From NCBI RefSeq assembly GCF_900188155.1, contig NZ_FZOG01000002.1:759845-823844 (forward strand): a stretch of 64,000 nt of DNA, read 5' to 3'. The notes beneath the pieces were generated by a model. The model searched no databases and was not told where the DNA came from. It worked only from the letters and a program-made list of their open reading frames with translations. The translations under genes were made by a program, and so were the position numbers. This stretch comes from Pseudomonas segetis. Lineage in GTDB: Bacteria > Pseudomonadota > Gammaproteobacteria > Pseudomonadales > Pseudomonadaceae. Shown here piece by piece: positions 1-8,840 of the stretch (positions are counted from its first letter, which is position 1; the number at the start of each line of letters is the position of its first letter).

Positions 1-1
1 G

Positions 2-1282
2 ATGGGCGGCTACCCCGGCTTTTTTGCAGTGGTGCCCTACCGGGAAAAACTGGCGGAATATCGCAGCCTGGAAAATCGCGACCTGTGGGAGTACCGGCTT
101 AACCTGACCCCGCAGGAAACCCGGCGCATGATGGAGCATGTCTGGGAGCTCAAGGATATCGAGTTCGACTACTTCTTTTTCGATGAAAACTGCTCGTATC
201 GCCTGCTTGAATTACTTGAAATCGCACGGCCCGGCATCGAGCTGACGGACGACTTCCCGATTACAGCCATTCCGACCGACACAGTGCGTGCAGTCAAGGA
301 TGCCGGGCTGATCGAACGCATTGACTACCGCCCATCCCGTGAGCGCGAACTGCTCGGCCGCGCCGTTGAGCTCACAGATGACGAGCAACAATGGGTGCTG
401 CGCCTGGCGGCCGATCAGTCCGCACTGGATGACCCGGCATTTGGGCAACTACCCGAAAAGCGCCGGGCATTGATTCAAGACGGTGCATTCCGCTTGCTGC
501 GCTATCAGTCCACCAGTGGCGAACGTGACGCAACAACTGCTGCGCGCAGCTTCAATCTACTCAAGGCCATTAATCAGAACCCGCCGCCGTTGCTCGACCT
601 TGAGCGCCCCGACTTGCCAGAAGAGGGGCACGAGTCACGCACATGGCAACTGGGTGCCGGTAGCCGTGGTGATAAGGCCTTTGCCGAATATGGCTTGCGC
701 ATGGCTTATCACGACCTCAACGACAACCTCTACGGCTTCCCCATAGGCGCCCAGATTGAGATCGCCCAGCTCAAACTGCGCCAATATGAAAACAACCACT
801 GGCAGTTGCAGCAACTCGACCTGGCCAAGATTCGCTCGCTGACACCACGCAATGAACTGCTGCAACCCTGGTCATGGCAGGTTTCAGGTGGAGCGGAACG
901 CGTCTCGGGCAAGGATGACGACGAATCCCTGGCGACCTATTTGACTGGCGGCGGTGGCGGCACATGGCAACTGGCTGGCAACACCATCGGCTTTGCGCTG
1001 GCCACTGCACGTATTGAAAACAACCGTGACTTTGCCGCCTTTGTCGCCCCAGCAGCCGGGTTCAATAGCGGGCTGTTATGGCGCAACCCTCTGGGCAACC
1101 TGCTCCTGGAAGGCAAGGCCGACTATTTCTATAACGGCGAGGTACGTCGCAGCATCAACCTGACCCAGCAATGGGAGATCTCACGCGACCTTGGTGTGCG
1201 TTTCAGCGCCGCCCGTGACTTCAGCCACCAGAGCACGCCAGAAAACACCTTGATGCTGGAACTCAAGTGGTACAACTATTGA
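2..1282 (+). CDS. DUF4105 domain protein, 5'-truncated by window edge
   Basis: C-terminal 426 residues of a longer protein; the frame is open at the first base, so the true start lies to the left. The first ~100 residues carry a conserved DUF4105 block (FFFDENCSYRLLELLE, then RPG), a family described as having a periplasmic (Lnb-type) domain. The remainder is rich in short alternating hydrophobic/polar strands and ends in ELKWYNY, which resembles an outer-membrane-associated beta-rich region, though this is inference. The biochemical function is unknown. It is followed by an 11-bp GC stem-loop and a convergent transporter gene, so it appears to be the last gene of its transcript. Confidence 0.75.
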   Translation: MGGYPGFFAVVPYREKLAEYRSLENRDLWEYRLNLTPQETRRMMEHVWELKDIEFDYFFFDENCSYRLLELLEIARPGIELTDDFPITAIPTDTVRAVKDAGLIERIDYRPSRERELLGRAVELTDDEQQWVLRLAADQSALDDPAFGQLPEKRRALIQDGAFRLLRYQSTSGERDATTAARSFNLLKAINQNPPPLLDLERPDLPEEGHESRTWQLGAGSRGDKAFAEYGLRMAYHDLNDNLYGFPIGAQIEIAQLKLRQYENNHWQLQQLDLAKIRSLTPRNELLQPWSWQVSGGAERVSGKDDDESLATYLTGGGGGTWQLAGNTIGFALATARIENNRDFAAFVAPAAGFNSGLLWRNPLGNLLLEGKADYFYNGEVRRSINLTQQWEISRDLGVRFSAARDFSHQSTPENTLMLELKWYNY

Positions 1283-1290
1283 GAGCTACT

Positions 1291-1322
1291 CGCGGGTGGA
1301 TAAAGCACCTCATCCACCCGCG
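1291..1322 (+). terminator. Stem-loop after the DUF4105 gene
   Basis: An 11-bp perfect stem (arms 1291-1301 and 1312-1322, CGCGGGTGGAT paired with ATCCACCCGCG) with a 10-nt loop, 9 bp after the stop codon. No clear T-run follows, so it could be a weak terminator or an mRNA-stabilising hairpin. Confidence 0.4.
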
Positions 1323-1431
1323 CGGTTGTGTCCATACTCAGGGTGCGGCAAGGCGAAGCTTGCCCACCATCGCTGGGTTCACAATCACATCTCCCAACGC
1401 ATCGGCTGAAACAACCCGTCCAGCCTGTCAC

Positions 1432-2883
1432 TTACCAATAGCCCAGAACCTTCCACCAGAACGCACCGACTCCACCCCAAACAGCCAGGTTGGCGATACT
1501 CATGACCAGCCCGGCAATCCACCAGCGCCCAAGGCTCACATAGCCTGAACCAAAGACAATAGGCGCGGTTCCGGTCGCATAATGGGTCAGTGACATCATC
1601 AAGGATGAGGAAAACGCCAGGATCAGGGCCAAGAGTAATGGTGGCGCGCCCAAGGCAATACCCGCTGCCAGAAAAGCTGCGTACATCGCGGTGATATGCG
1701 CCGTGGTGCTGGCAAAGAAATAGTGTGAATAGAAGTACACCAGCACCAGCAAGGCGATCACTCCAACCCAGCCCAGTCCGAATGATCCAATCTGCTGCTG
1801 GATCACCCCTGAAAACCAGCCAATCAAGCCTAGCTTGCCAAGGAAGCTGGCCATCATGACCAAGGCAGCAAACCAGGTAATGGTGTCCCAGGCGGTCTTT
1901 TCTTTAAGAATGTCTTCCCAGGTCAAGACACCCGTTACCAGCAGTATCGAAAGCCCTAAAAGCGCAACAGTGGTGGCATCGAACTTCCAGGCCTCGCCAA
2001 AGACCATGGCGGGAACCCCTGCCCAAAGCAACAACAGCAGGGCGAATACAGCCAGCATGATCTTCTCCGGCCCTTTAAAACCACCCAGTTCCTCCAGCTT
2101 TTGCTTGGCAAACAGCGTGGCATTCGGGGTTTGCTTTAGCGTTGGCGGGAAGCAGACATAGAGAATCAGCGGCATCAGTACAATCGCCACAAGCCCCGGC
2201 AGCAGGGCCGCCAATGCCCACATGGCCCAGGATATCTCGATGTGGCTGCCGGTCCCCTTGGCGATCAAGCTGACAATCAGGGGATTGGGGGCCGTGGCGG
2301 TAATAAACATCGCCGAGGTGATAGGATTGGCGTTGTAGTTGACCAGCGCCAGGTACTCGCCGACTTTCTTTTCCGTGCCCTGCTCCGCCGAGGAACCAAA
2401 GCTGCTGGCGATGGCGCGCATGATCGGGTGCATGATCGCCCCGCCCCTGGCCGTATTGCTCGGTGTGATTGGCGCCAGGGTCAACTCTGAAAGCGCCAGC
2501 GCGTAGCCGATACCCAAAGTGCGCTTGCCGAATATCGAAATAAAGTAATACGCAATACGGTTGCCCAGGCCTGTCTTGATCAGCCCCCGCGAAATCATGA
2601 TGGCAATACCGATCAACCAGATCAGCGAATTGGAAAACCCGCTCAAGGCATCCTTGATCGCAACACTGGGCTTATCACTGGTCACCCCGGTAATCGCCAC
2701 CAGCATGATGCCAATCATCGCCAGCGCGCCTATGGGCATTGCCTTGCCGATGATACCGGCGATAGTGCCGATAAAGATCGCCAATAAATGCCAGGCCTCG
2801 GGCGTTACGCCTTGAGGGACAGGAATAACAAACCAAATCGACAGAGCAATGGTCAAGGCGATTAACGCCGGGATCGGTTTCAT
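1432..2883 (-). CDS. DASS-family (SLC13) anion symporter
   Basis: Inner-membrane sodium-coupled symporter of the divalent anion family, 483 residues, the usual size, with about 11-12 hydrophobic segments. The family signature is visible twice: ITPSNTARGGAIMHPI near residue 140 (SNT motif) and SSSLMMSLTHYATGTAPI near residue 430. These hairpins bind Na+ and the carboxylate or sulfate substrate in the family. The closest relatives transport C4-dicarboxylates, tartrate or malonate-type acids, but the substrate cannot be read from the sequence. An AAGGAG ribosome site precedes the ATG. The gene is monocistronic and divergent from the cytochrome pair. Confidence 0.85.
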   Translation of the reverse strand: MKPIPALIALTIALSIWFVIPVPQGVTPEAWHLLAIFIGTIAGIIGKAMPIGALAMIGIMLVAITGVTSDKPSVAIKDALSGFSNSLIWLIGIAIMISRGLIKTGLGNRIAYYFISIFGKRTLGIGYALALSELTLAPITPSNTARGGAIMHPIMRAIASSFGSSAEQGTEKKVGEYLALVNYNANPITSAMFITATAPNPLIVSLIAKGTGSHIEISWAMWALAALLPGLVAIVLMPLILYVCFPPTLKQTPNATLFAKQKLEELGGFKGPEKIMLAVFALLLLLWAGVPAMVFGEAWKFDATTVALLGLSILLVTGVLTWEDILKEKTAWDTITWFAALVMMASFLGKLGLIGWFSGVIQQQIGSFGLGWVGVIALLVLVYFYSHYFFASTTAHITAMYAAFLAAGIALGAPPLLLALILAFSSSLMMSLTHYATGTAPIVFGSGYVSLGRWWIAGLVMSIANLAVWGGVGAFWWKVLGYW

Positions 2884-3186
2884 GGTTGCTCCTTAAACGG
2901 GTCGGGCATCAACCGGGCATGCGGTTGAAAATATAGCTGCTCATGGCCTGTGCGTGAGAAGGCCGGAGCTCGTTCACACCAGAGCCTGACTGTTATTTAT
3001 GCAGGTTCTCGCACCTTGCACTGCGAGTAGCACAAACATTATCTGGGCTATTGCTGGTCGCCTTACTGCTCCAGATCAAGGGCTCGGGGATCATGCCCTG
3101 CCTGCGAGTACCAACCGATGAAACAGTGGCGGGGCTGACGAAGGCGCCTATGATTAAGGCATATTCATGCTCACTCGAAGGATCGT
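2884..3186. other. Divergent intergenic region (DASS symporter / tsdBA)
   Basis: 303 bp without a gene. It should contain the two divergent promoters. The only structure seen is a short stem-loop (CTCGCA 3008-3013 with TGCGAG 3022-3027). No convincing -10/-35 pair or ANR box was recognised. Confidence 0.5.
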
Positions 3187-3783
3187 ATGAACAAACACTT
3201 AGCTATCAGCTCGCTGCTGACACTGTTTCTGGTAAACCACGCCAGTGCAGTTGAAGTGCCCGAGGCCGCGCAAAGCTGTGTTGTCTGCCATGGCGCGCAA
3301 GGGCAAGGCACATCACAAGGTCCCAAGCTCGCCGGGCTTACCAGCCTATATATGAACGCACAGATCGAGCATTTCATTTCTGGCGAGCGAAAAAACGTGG
3401 TCATGACATTAATGGCTGAGAGTCTGGTCGACCTCAATGTTCGCCAACAAGCACTGGCCTACTACGCCGAGCAAGGTACTGCGCCTGAGTTGCAAAAACG
3501 CGGTGACACCCTGGTTCAGTCAGGTGCTGAAAAGCTCTATTACCAAGGTGACCCGCACCGTTCACTGCCTGCTTGCTACAGCTGCCATGGCCCATCAGCC
3601 GTTGGCGGTGGCCCCTTTCCGCGCCTGGCGGGACAACAGAGCAGCTATTTGAAAGACCAGCTAGTCGCCTGGCAAAAAAAACAACGCAGCGGCGACCCGG
3701 ACAACACCATGGGCCACATCGCCAGCAAACTCAAAGACAGTGAAATCCAGGCTTTGGCCGATTACCTGTCAGCCATCCAATAG
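3187..3783 (+). CDS. tsdB: Diheme cytochrome c4-type protein, TsdB-like
   Basis: Periplasmic diheme electron carrier of 198 residues. A signal peptide ends near residue 22 (NHASA). Two c-type heme motifs are visible, CVVCH at 31-35 and CYSCH at 130-134, one in each of two similar cytochrome c4 halves. Candidate axial methionines lie in the MTLM and NTMGH segments. In Pseudomonas stutzeri a diheme TsdB lies beside thiosulfate dehydrogenase TsdA and accepts its electrons; the TsdA-like gene only 11 bp downstream supports the same role here. A generic cytochrome c4 feeding a terminal oxidase is the alternative. SD AAGGA precedes the ATG. Confidence 0.8.
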   Translation: MNKHLAISSLLTLFLVNHASAVEVPEAAQSCVVCHGAQGQGTSQGPKLAGLTSLYMNAQIEHFISGERKNVVMTLMAESLVDLNVRQQALAYYAEQGTAPELQKRGDTLVQSGAEKLYYQGDPHRSLPACYSCHGPSAVGGGPFPRLAGQQSSYLKDQLVAWQKKQRSGDPDNTMGHIASKLKDSEIQALADYLSAIQ

Positions 3784-3794
3784 AGGAGCGACCT

Positions 3795-4850
3795 ATGCCT
3801 ATCAACAAAGCGTGGCTGTTCCTGTTACTGGCTGCTAGCGGATTCGCTCGCGCCGAGGTGCCGATGGCCGACATGCAAGATGAAATCCCGGCGCAACCCA
3901 AAGCGGCAAACCTGGATTATTTCAAGCCCCGTGAGCTGAGTGAGATTCCTAAAGGCGCCTTTGGCGACAAGATCCGCAAGGGCTACCAACTGTTCGTCAA
4001 CAGCCAGCAACTGAGCGGCCAATATGTGGGCAATCAACTCAATTGCACCAATTGCCATCTCGACGCAGGCAGCAAGGCCTATGCAGCGCCAATGTGGGCC
4101 GCGTATCTCGCGTACCCTGAGTTTCGTAAGAAAAACAATAGGATCAGCAACTTTGCCGAACGCGTCCAGGGTTGTTTCAACTTTTCCATGAACGGCAAGG
4201 CCCCGGCAATCGACTCGCCAGAGCTGGTCGCAATATCGGCCTATTCGTACTGGCTGCTGATGGGCGGTTTGCTGGATGCATTCGGCATGCAGGACCAGCC
4301 TGTGCCAGAGATGAGCGACAAAGCCCTGCAAGAAGGCGGTAATGTGGCTTCATTCAAACTGCCCGGTCCCTTGACCGACAAGGTCAAGCTCGACGCTCGC
4401 GGTCATATGCCGGGGCGCGCCTTCGCTGCACTCGACAAGCCTGCGCAAGCCCCCTCGCCTGCGCGGGGCGCCAAGGTCTATGAGCAACACTGCGCCTTGT
4501 GTCACGGCAGCGAAGGCCAAGGCAGGGTAATGGCGGATGTGCCGGTCATTCCGGCCCTTTGGGGAGCGCAGTCCTATAACTGGGGCGCCGGCATGCACCG
4601 GGTCAATACTGCAGCGACCTTCATTTTCGAGAACATGCCATTGGGCAAGGCCGTACAGCTCACCCCTCAACAAGCCTGGGATGTAGCCGCCTACATGAAC
4701 AGTCGCGAACGCCCGCAGGACCCGCGCTTCACCAAGGATGTAGCCACTACGGCCAAGACGTTTCACGCAGATGACAACGGCTATTACGGCAAGGAGCTTG
4801 ATGGCAGCGTCCTGGGTAGCCAAGCCTTCCCGGCAACCAGGGTGAAATAG
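3795..4850 (+). CDS. tsdA: Diheme thiosulfate dehydrogenase (tetrathionate-forming), TsdA-like
   Basis: Periplasmic enzyme that in the TsdA family oxidises two thiosulfates to tetrathionate. Signal peptide 1-20 (GFARA). The N-terminal domain has heme motif CTNCH (84-88), and the following block ERVQGCFNFSMNGK contains Cys127, which matches the unusual Cys axial ligand that defines active TsdA enzymes. The C-terminal domain has CALCH (233-237), then a GAGMHR block (Met267) and FENMP (Met281), candidate Met ligands. Length 351 fits the family. Cotranscribed with tsdB, SD GAGGAG. Some TsdA enzymes work mainly as tetrathionate reductases, so direction is not certain. Confidence 0.82.
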   Translation: MPINKAWLFLLLAASGFARAEVPMADMQDEIPAQPKAANLDYFKPRELSEIPKGAFGDKIRKGYQLFVNSQQLSGQYVGNQLNCTNCHLDAGSKAYAAPMWAAYLAYPEFRKKNNRISNFAERVQGCFNFSMNGKAPAIDSPELVAISAYSYWLLMGGLLDAFGMQDQPVPEMSDKALQEGGNVASFKLPGPLTDKVKLDARGHMPGRAFAALDKPAQAPSPARGAKVYEQHCALCHGSEGQGRVMADVPVIPALWGAQSYNWGAGMHRVNTAATFIFENMPLGKAVQLTPQQAWDVAAYMNSRERPQDPRFTKDVATTAKTFHADDNGYYGKELDGSVLGSQAFPATRVK

Positions 4851-4868
4851 ACGCCTGTGACAATTGCA

Positions 4869-4900
4869 AAAATGCCGGGCCAACTGTGGCCCGGCATTTT
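4869..4900. terminator. Bidirectional terminator between tsdA and hutC
   Basis: A 14-bp perfect stem with a 4-nt loop (arms 4869-4882 and 4887-4900), GC core TGCCGGGCCA and A/T ends, so a T-run follows on either strand. It sits between two convergent genes and can serve both. Confidence 0.85.
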
Positions 4901-4927
4901 ACTGTCGGCTATCGAGTCGAGCCCGGC

Positions 4928-5641
4928 TCAACCACGCCGGCTGGAACGCGAGCGCAGCTTGTAACGGTCACCGGGATGTATCAACCGGGCGTAACTGACC
5001 AAGTGCTCATCCGACCAGGTGCGACGAACCATGCTCAGGCACGGCGCGGCAGTGTCGATATCCAGCCACTGGGCAGTTTGGCTGTCGACCAACAAGGCTT
5101 CGACAACATGCTCGACATCCGAAATCGGGCAGTTGGCGACCAGCACCTCATTGGGTGTTTTTTGCGAAAAGTCGGTTTGCAGGTAATCAGGCACCCAGCG
5201 CGGATTGACGAAACGATCTTCGAGCTGGATAGGCACGCCACTTTCACGATGGACCAAAATGGTATGGAACACCTCGGTGCCGAGACGCACACCCAGGCGC
5301 AGCGCCACTTCATCATCTGCCTCGATGGCCTCACAGCGGATCACATCATTGCTGTAGGCATGGCCACGACTGATGACCTCGGTGGCGATATTGAGCACCT
5401 CATGCAGCGACGACTCAGCCTTGCGGTCGGTAACAAAGGTGCCAAGCCCGGCCTGGCGGATCAGATAACCCTTTTGCACCAAATCGCGAATAGCCTTGTT
5501 CGCCGTCATTCGGCTTACGCCAAAATCGCGGGCCAATTGTTCCTCGGGAGGAATTTGGTGATGAACCGGATATGCCCCGCTGCTGATGCGCTCCAGCAGG
5601 TGCTCCTCGATAACACGATAACGTGGGGTCTTGCTGGCCAC
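4928..5641 (-). CDS. hutC: HutC, histidine-utilisation repressor (GntR family)
   Basis: DNA-binding repressor of the hut genes that is released by urocanate in characterised relatives. The N-terminal winged-helix GntR domain (about 5-72) includes EEQLARDFGVSRMTANKAIR and the wing GLGTFV; the C-terminal UTRA ligand domain spans about 90-230. At 237 residues it matches known HutC. The start is GTG, supported by AAGGAA six bases upstream; no better ATG exists. It is the last gene of the hut operon, 103 bp after hutH, which would place it under its own control. The probable operators are the twin palindromes at 15801 and 16003. Confidence 0.93.
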   Translation of the reverse strand: MASKTPRYRVIEEHLLERISSGAYPVHHQIPPEEQLARDFGVSRMTANKAIRDLVQKGYLIRQAGLGTFVTDRKAESSLHEVLNIATEVISRGHAYSNDVIRCEAIEADDEVALRLGVRLGTEVFHTILVHRESGVPIQLEDRFVNPRWVPDYLQTDFSQKTPNEVLVANCPISDVEHVVEALLVDSQTAQWLDIDTAAPCLSMVRRTWSDEHLVSYARLIHPGDRYKLRSRSSRRG

Positions 5642-5744
5642 GTAGATTCCTTTGTGTGGGGGCGTCGTCCTAATAATACAGGCCGCGACAGATTAGGACG
5701 AGCCACATGCACAGCCCGTTACAACTGTCGCGACCACTCGCCTG

Positions 5745-7289
5745 CTACGCCTCCACAGGTTGCGATGGCAATAGCCTGGCAGGCATCAGGCCCGACAGCA
5801 CGCGTTGCTTGAGCAGTTCATCGGCGGCGGCGATATCGGGTGCGAAAAAGCGATCCTCAACATAATAAGGCACAGCATCGCGCAACACCTTGCGCGCCTG
5901 TTCCAGGCGTGCGGAACTTGTCAGCCCGGCGCGGAAATCCAGGCCCTGGCAGGCCCCCAGCCACTCAACCGCCAATACCCCACGGGTATTGGTCGCCATT
6001 TCCCACAGGCGCTTACCGGCAGCGGGCGCCATGGAAACATGGTCTTCCTGGTTGGCCGAGGTTGGCAAGCTGTCGACACTGTGCGGATGGGCCAATGCCT
6101 TGTTCTCGCTGGCGAGCGCCGCAGCCGTCACCTGGGCGATCATGAAACCTGAATTGACGCCGCCATTGGCCACCAGGAATGGCGGCAACTGCGACATATG
6201 CTTGTCCATCATCAGCGAGATGCGGCGCTCACTCAACGCACCGATTTCAGCAATGGCCAACGCCAGGTTATCCGCCGCCATGGCCACTGGCTCGGCATGG
6301 AAATTACCACCCGAGATGACATCGCCTTCGGCGGCGAACACCAAGGGATTATCCGACACCGCGTTGGCCTCGACCTCAAGCACTTCAGCTGCCTGGCGCA
6401 ACTGCGTCAGGCAAGCGCCCATGACCTGAGGCTGGCAACGCAGCGAGTAGGGGTCCTGCACTTTGTCGCAGGCTTCGTGGGAGCGGCCAACCTCACTGCT
6501 TGATTCCAGCAAATAGCGATATACCGCCGCCGCATCAATCTGCCCACGCTGGCCGCGGGCCTGATGAATCCGAGCATCAAAGGGCGCCCGCGAACCGAGC
6601 ATGGCTTCAACACTCAAGGCGCCACAGACCGACGCGGCCGCAAACAAGTCCTCGGCCTCAAACAGGCCGCGCAGTGCGTAAGCGGTGGAAACCTGCGTGC
6701 CATTGAGCAGCGCCAAGCCCTCTTTGGCAGCCAGCGTCAGAGGCTCCAGCCCAGCGACTGCCAATGCTTCTTTTGCAGGCATCCATTCACTGCGATAACG
6801 GGCCTGGCTTTCACCCAGCAATACCAGGGACATATGCGCCAATGGCGCCAAGTCACCGGATGCGCCCACCGACCCCTTGAGCGGGATATGCGGATATACC
6901 TCGGCATTGATCAACGCCAGCAAGGCATCGATAACCTTGCGCCGGATACCCGAGAAACCACGCGACAGGCTGTTGACCTTGAGCAGCATGATCAGGCGCA
7001 CCATGGCGTCATCCAGCGGTTCACCAATACCGGCGGCGTGGGAAAGCACCAGCGAGCGCTGCAGGTTTTCCAAATCTTCAGTCGCAATACGGGTCTGCGC
7101 CAACAAACCAAAACCGGTGTTGATCCCGTAGGCCGTGCGGCCCTGGCTAAGAATGCCCTGCACGCAGGCAACACTGTTTTCAATCCCCTGGTCAGCACTC
7201 GCATCGAGCACTACCTGTTGTGGATGCTGGTAAAAATTGCGCAACTGGGCAAGATTCAACTGGCCCGGTATCAAGGTCAAAACGGACAT
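5745..7289 (-). CDS. hutH: Histidine ammonia-lyase
   Basis: Cytoplasmic tetrameric enzyme that removes ammonia from L-histidine to give trans-urocanate, the first hut step. The Ala143-Ser144-Gly145 tripeptide, in [11 protein letters not shown], cyclises into the MIO electrophile. Other catalytic residues known from the P. putida enzyme are present: Tyr54 in AYGINTGFG, His in LSHAAG, Asn in LLNGTQ, QDPYSLR (Gln, Tyr, Arg), Phe in GGNFHAEP and Glu in NQEDHVSM. I chose the ATG at 7289 (514 residues) over the GTG at 7301 because it has GAGTGG upstream and fits the family N-terminus. It lies directly after a second HutH-like gene lacking the MIO tripeptide. Confidence 0.95.
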   Translation of the reverse strand: MSVLTLIPGQLNLAQLRNFYQHPQQVVLDASADQGIENSVACVQGILSQGRTAYGINTGFGLLAQTRIATEDLENLQRSLVLSHAAGIGEPLDDAMVRLIMLLKVNSLSRGFSGIRRKVIDALLALINAEVYPHIPLKGSVGASGDLAPLAHMSLVLLGESQARYRSEWMPAKEALAVAGLEPLTLAAKEGLALLNGTQVSTAYALRGLFEAEDLFAAASVCGALSVEAMLGSRAPFDARIHQARGQRGQIDAAAVYRYLLESSSEVGRSHEACDKVQDPYSLRCQPQVMGACLTQLRQAAEVLEVEANAVSDNPLVFAAEGDVISGGNFHAEPVAMAADNLALAIAEIGALSERRISLMMDKHMSQLPPFLVANGGVNSGFMIAQVTAAALASENKALAHPHSVDSLPTSANQEDHVSMAPAAGKRLWEMATNTRGVLAVEWLGACQGLDFRAGLTSSARLEQARKVLRDAVPYYVEDRFFAPDIAAADELLKQRVLSGLMPARLLPSQPVEA

Positions 7290-7301
7290 AATGGTATCCA
7301 C

Positions 7302-8840
7302 TCAGAGATCGAAATTCGGCAGCGCCTGACGCAGGGCGAACAGCGTGTTCACATCGCGCAGCACTTCATAGGTGTGACGAATATCCTGATACAAGGGATG
7401 CTCTTCTTCATAGCTGGCCACCAGTTCGCGCAACAAGCCCCAGGCACAACCTGTGCCCTGGCCGAATGGCCGGACCTCAATGAAGTCGAACGCCTGGGCT
7501 GCCAGCAGATACTCGATCGCCAGGACGTAAAACGCATTTTCTATGGCTTTGTCCAGCTTCAATGCGGCACTTTCACCCAGGCTCAGATGGTCTTCTTGCA
7601 GCCCGGAAGTCAGGAAGTTGTCGGTCACTGCTGGCAATGCCAGGCGCTTGTTATCCGCCACCAGGGAAGCTGCGCTGTATTGCGCGATCATCATCCCGGA
7701 TTTCACCCCACCACCCTTGGTCAAAAACGGCGGCAGCTTATTGGCCTGCGGCGTGACCAGACGGTAAGCCCGGCGCTCGGAGATACTGCTCCACTCGCAC
7801 ACCGCGATGGTCAACAGGTCGCACGCCATGGCCACCGACTCGCCGTGGGGGTTGGCCTGGGAAATGATCCGATATTCAGCGCCTTCCTTGACCACCAATG
7901 GGTTGTCGGTGGCCGAGTTCAGCTCGTCACTGACCTGGCGCGCCGCGTGCTGCAGCTGATCCCGACAAGCTCCATGCACTTGCGGGATGGCACGCAAGCT
8001 CAAGGCGTCCTGCAGATGCGCGCCCTGGCTCTTGGCGACCACTTCACTGCCCGCTAGCAACTGATGCAGATTGGCCATGGTCTGCTGCATGCCCGCATGG
8101 GTTTTCCGCTGGATGGCTGCAAAACTGATCGCATCCAACTGGCAGCCCAAGGCCTCGAAACTCATCGCCGCGACCACATCGGCGCAGCTCGCCAGGTGAT
8201 AAGCATCCGCCAGGGTCAAGCAGGCCAGACCGGTCATCGCCGGCGTGCCGTTGACCAGGCACAAGCCGTCCTTGGGACCTAGCTCAACAGGCTGCATGTC
8301 GATACTGGCCAAGGCCTGGCTGGCGGTCACAATCTGCCCGGCAAACTCGACATCGCCAATACCCAGTAGCGCCAGGCCAATATGCGCCATGTGCGACAGG
8401 TAACCGACCGAGCCCTGCCCGGGCACCACCGGCGTGATGCCTTGGTTAAGCAAGTTCAGCAGACCGTTGACCACATCGGCGCTCACCCCGGAATAACCGT
8501 GGCTGTAGTTAACCACCGCGCAGCACATGATGGCCCGCACCTGCTCGCTGCGCAGCGGTGAACTCACACCGCAGGCATGGCTCATCAGGGTGTGTCGCGA
8601 AAGCTTGCTCAGCTCGCTGGGGGCAAACACCACATCGCACAAGGCACCGAGGCCAGTGTTGATGCCGTAGTGCGGCTTGCTTGAATGTGCAATCGCCATC
8701 ACCGCCTCACGGGCTTCATTAACCCGCATCCAGCGATAAGCCGACAGCTCCATGCGCGCGCCATGGCGCGCCACGTTGACGACATCAGACCAGGTAACCG
8801 GCGCTTCGCTCAGCAATACATCAGGCAATGGGTTGTTCAT
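7302..8840 (-). CDS. HutH-like protein lacking the MIO tripeptide
   Basis: A 512-residue aromatic amino acid lyase homologue, full length and in frame. At the MIO site it reads GSVG(146)YLSHMAH, whereas true HutH reads [14 protein letters not shown]: exactly three residues, the Ala-Ser-Gly, are missing. The catalytic Tyr of QDPYSLR is Leu280 here (QDALSLR), and the Phe of GGNFHAEP is Pro331 (QANPHGES). Tyr58 (HYGINTG), SHACG, LVNGTP and the Glu of LQEDHLS are kept. With no MIO it cannot run standard lyase chemistry. It may be a structural or regulatory partner of HutH, a binding protein, or an enzyme of a different kind. It overlaps the upstream BCCT gene by 20 bp and abuts hutH. Confidence 0.88.
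   Translation of the reverse strand: MNNPLPDVLLSEAPVTWSDVVNVARHGARMELSAYRWMRVNEAREAVMAIAHSSKPHYGINTGLGALCDVVFAPSELSKLSRHTLMSHACGVSSPLRSEQVRAIMCCAVVNYSHGYSGVSADVVNGLLNLLNQGITPVVPGQGSVGYLSHMAHIGLALLGIGDVEFAGQIVTASQALASIDMQPVELGPKDGLCLVNGTPAMTGLACLTLADAYHLASCADVVAAMSFEALGCQLDAISFAAIQRKTHAGMQQTMANLHQLLAGSEVVAKSQGAHLQDALSLRAIPQVHGACRDQLQHAARQVSDELNSATDNPLVVKEGAEYRIISQANPHGESVAMACDLLTIAVCEWSSISERRAYRLVTPQANKLPPFLTKGGGVKSGMMIAQYSAASLVADNKRLALPAVTDNFLTSGLQEDHLSLGESAALKLDKAIENAFYVLAIEYLLAAQAFDFIEVRPFGQGTGCAWGLLRELVASYEEEHPLYQDIRHTYEVLRDVNTLFALRQALPNFDL

Noticed and set aside
4886..5812. Long plus-strand open frame (308 codons) opposite hutC
   Set aside because: It is the antisense shadow of hutC and its upstream gap; no family match and no ribosome site, whereas hutC has clear GntR and UTRA motifs.
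6564..8057. 497-codon plus-strand frame opposite the hutH genes
   Set aside because: Antisense to two well-supported lyase-family genes, composition typical of a mirror frame.
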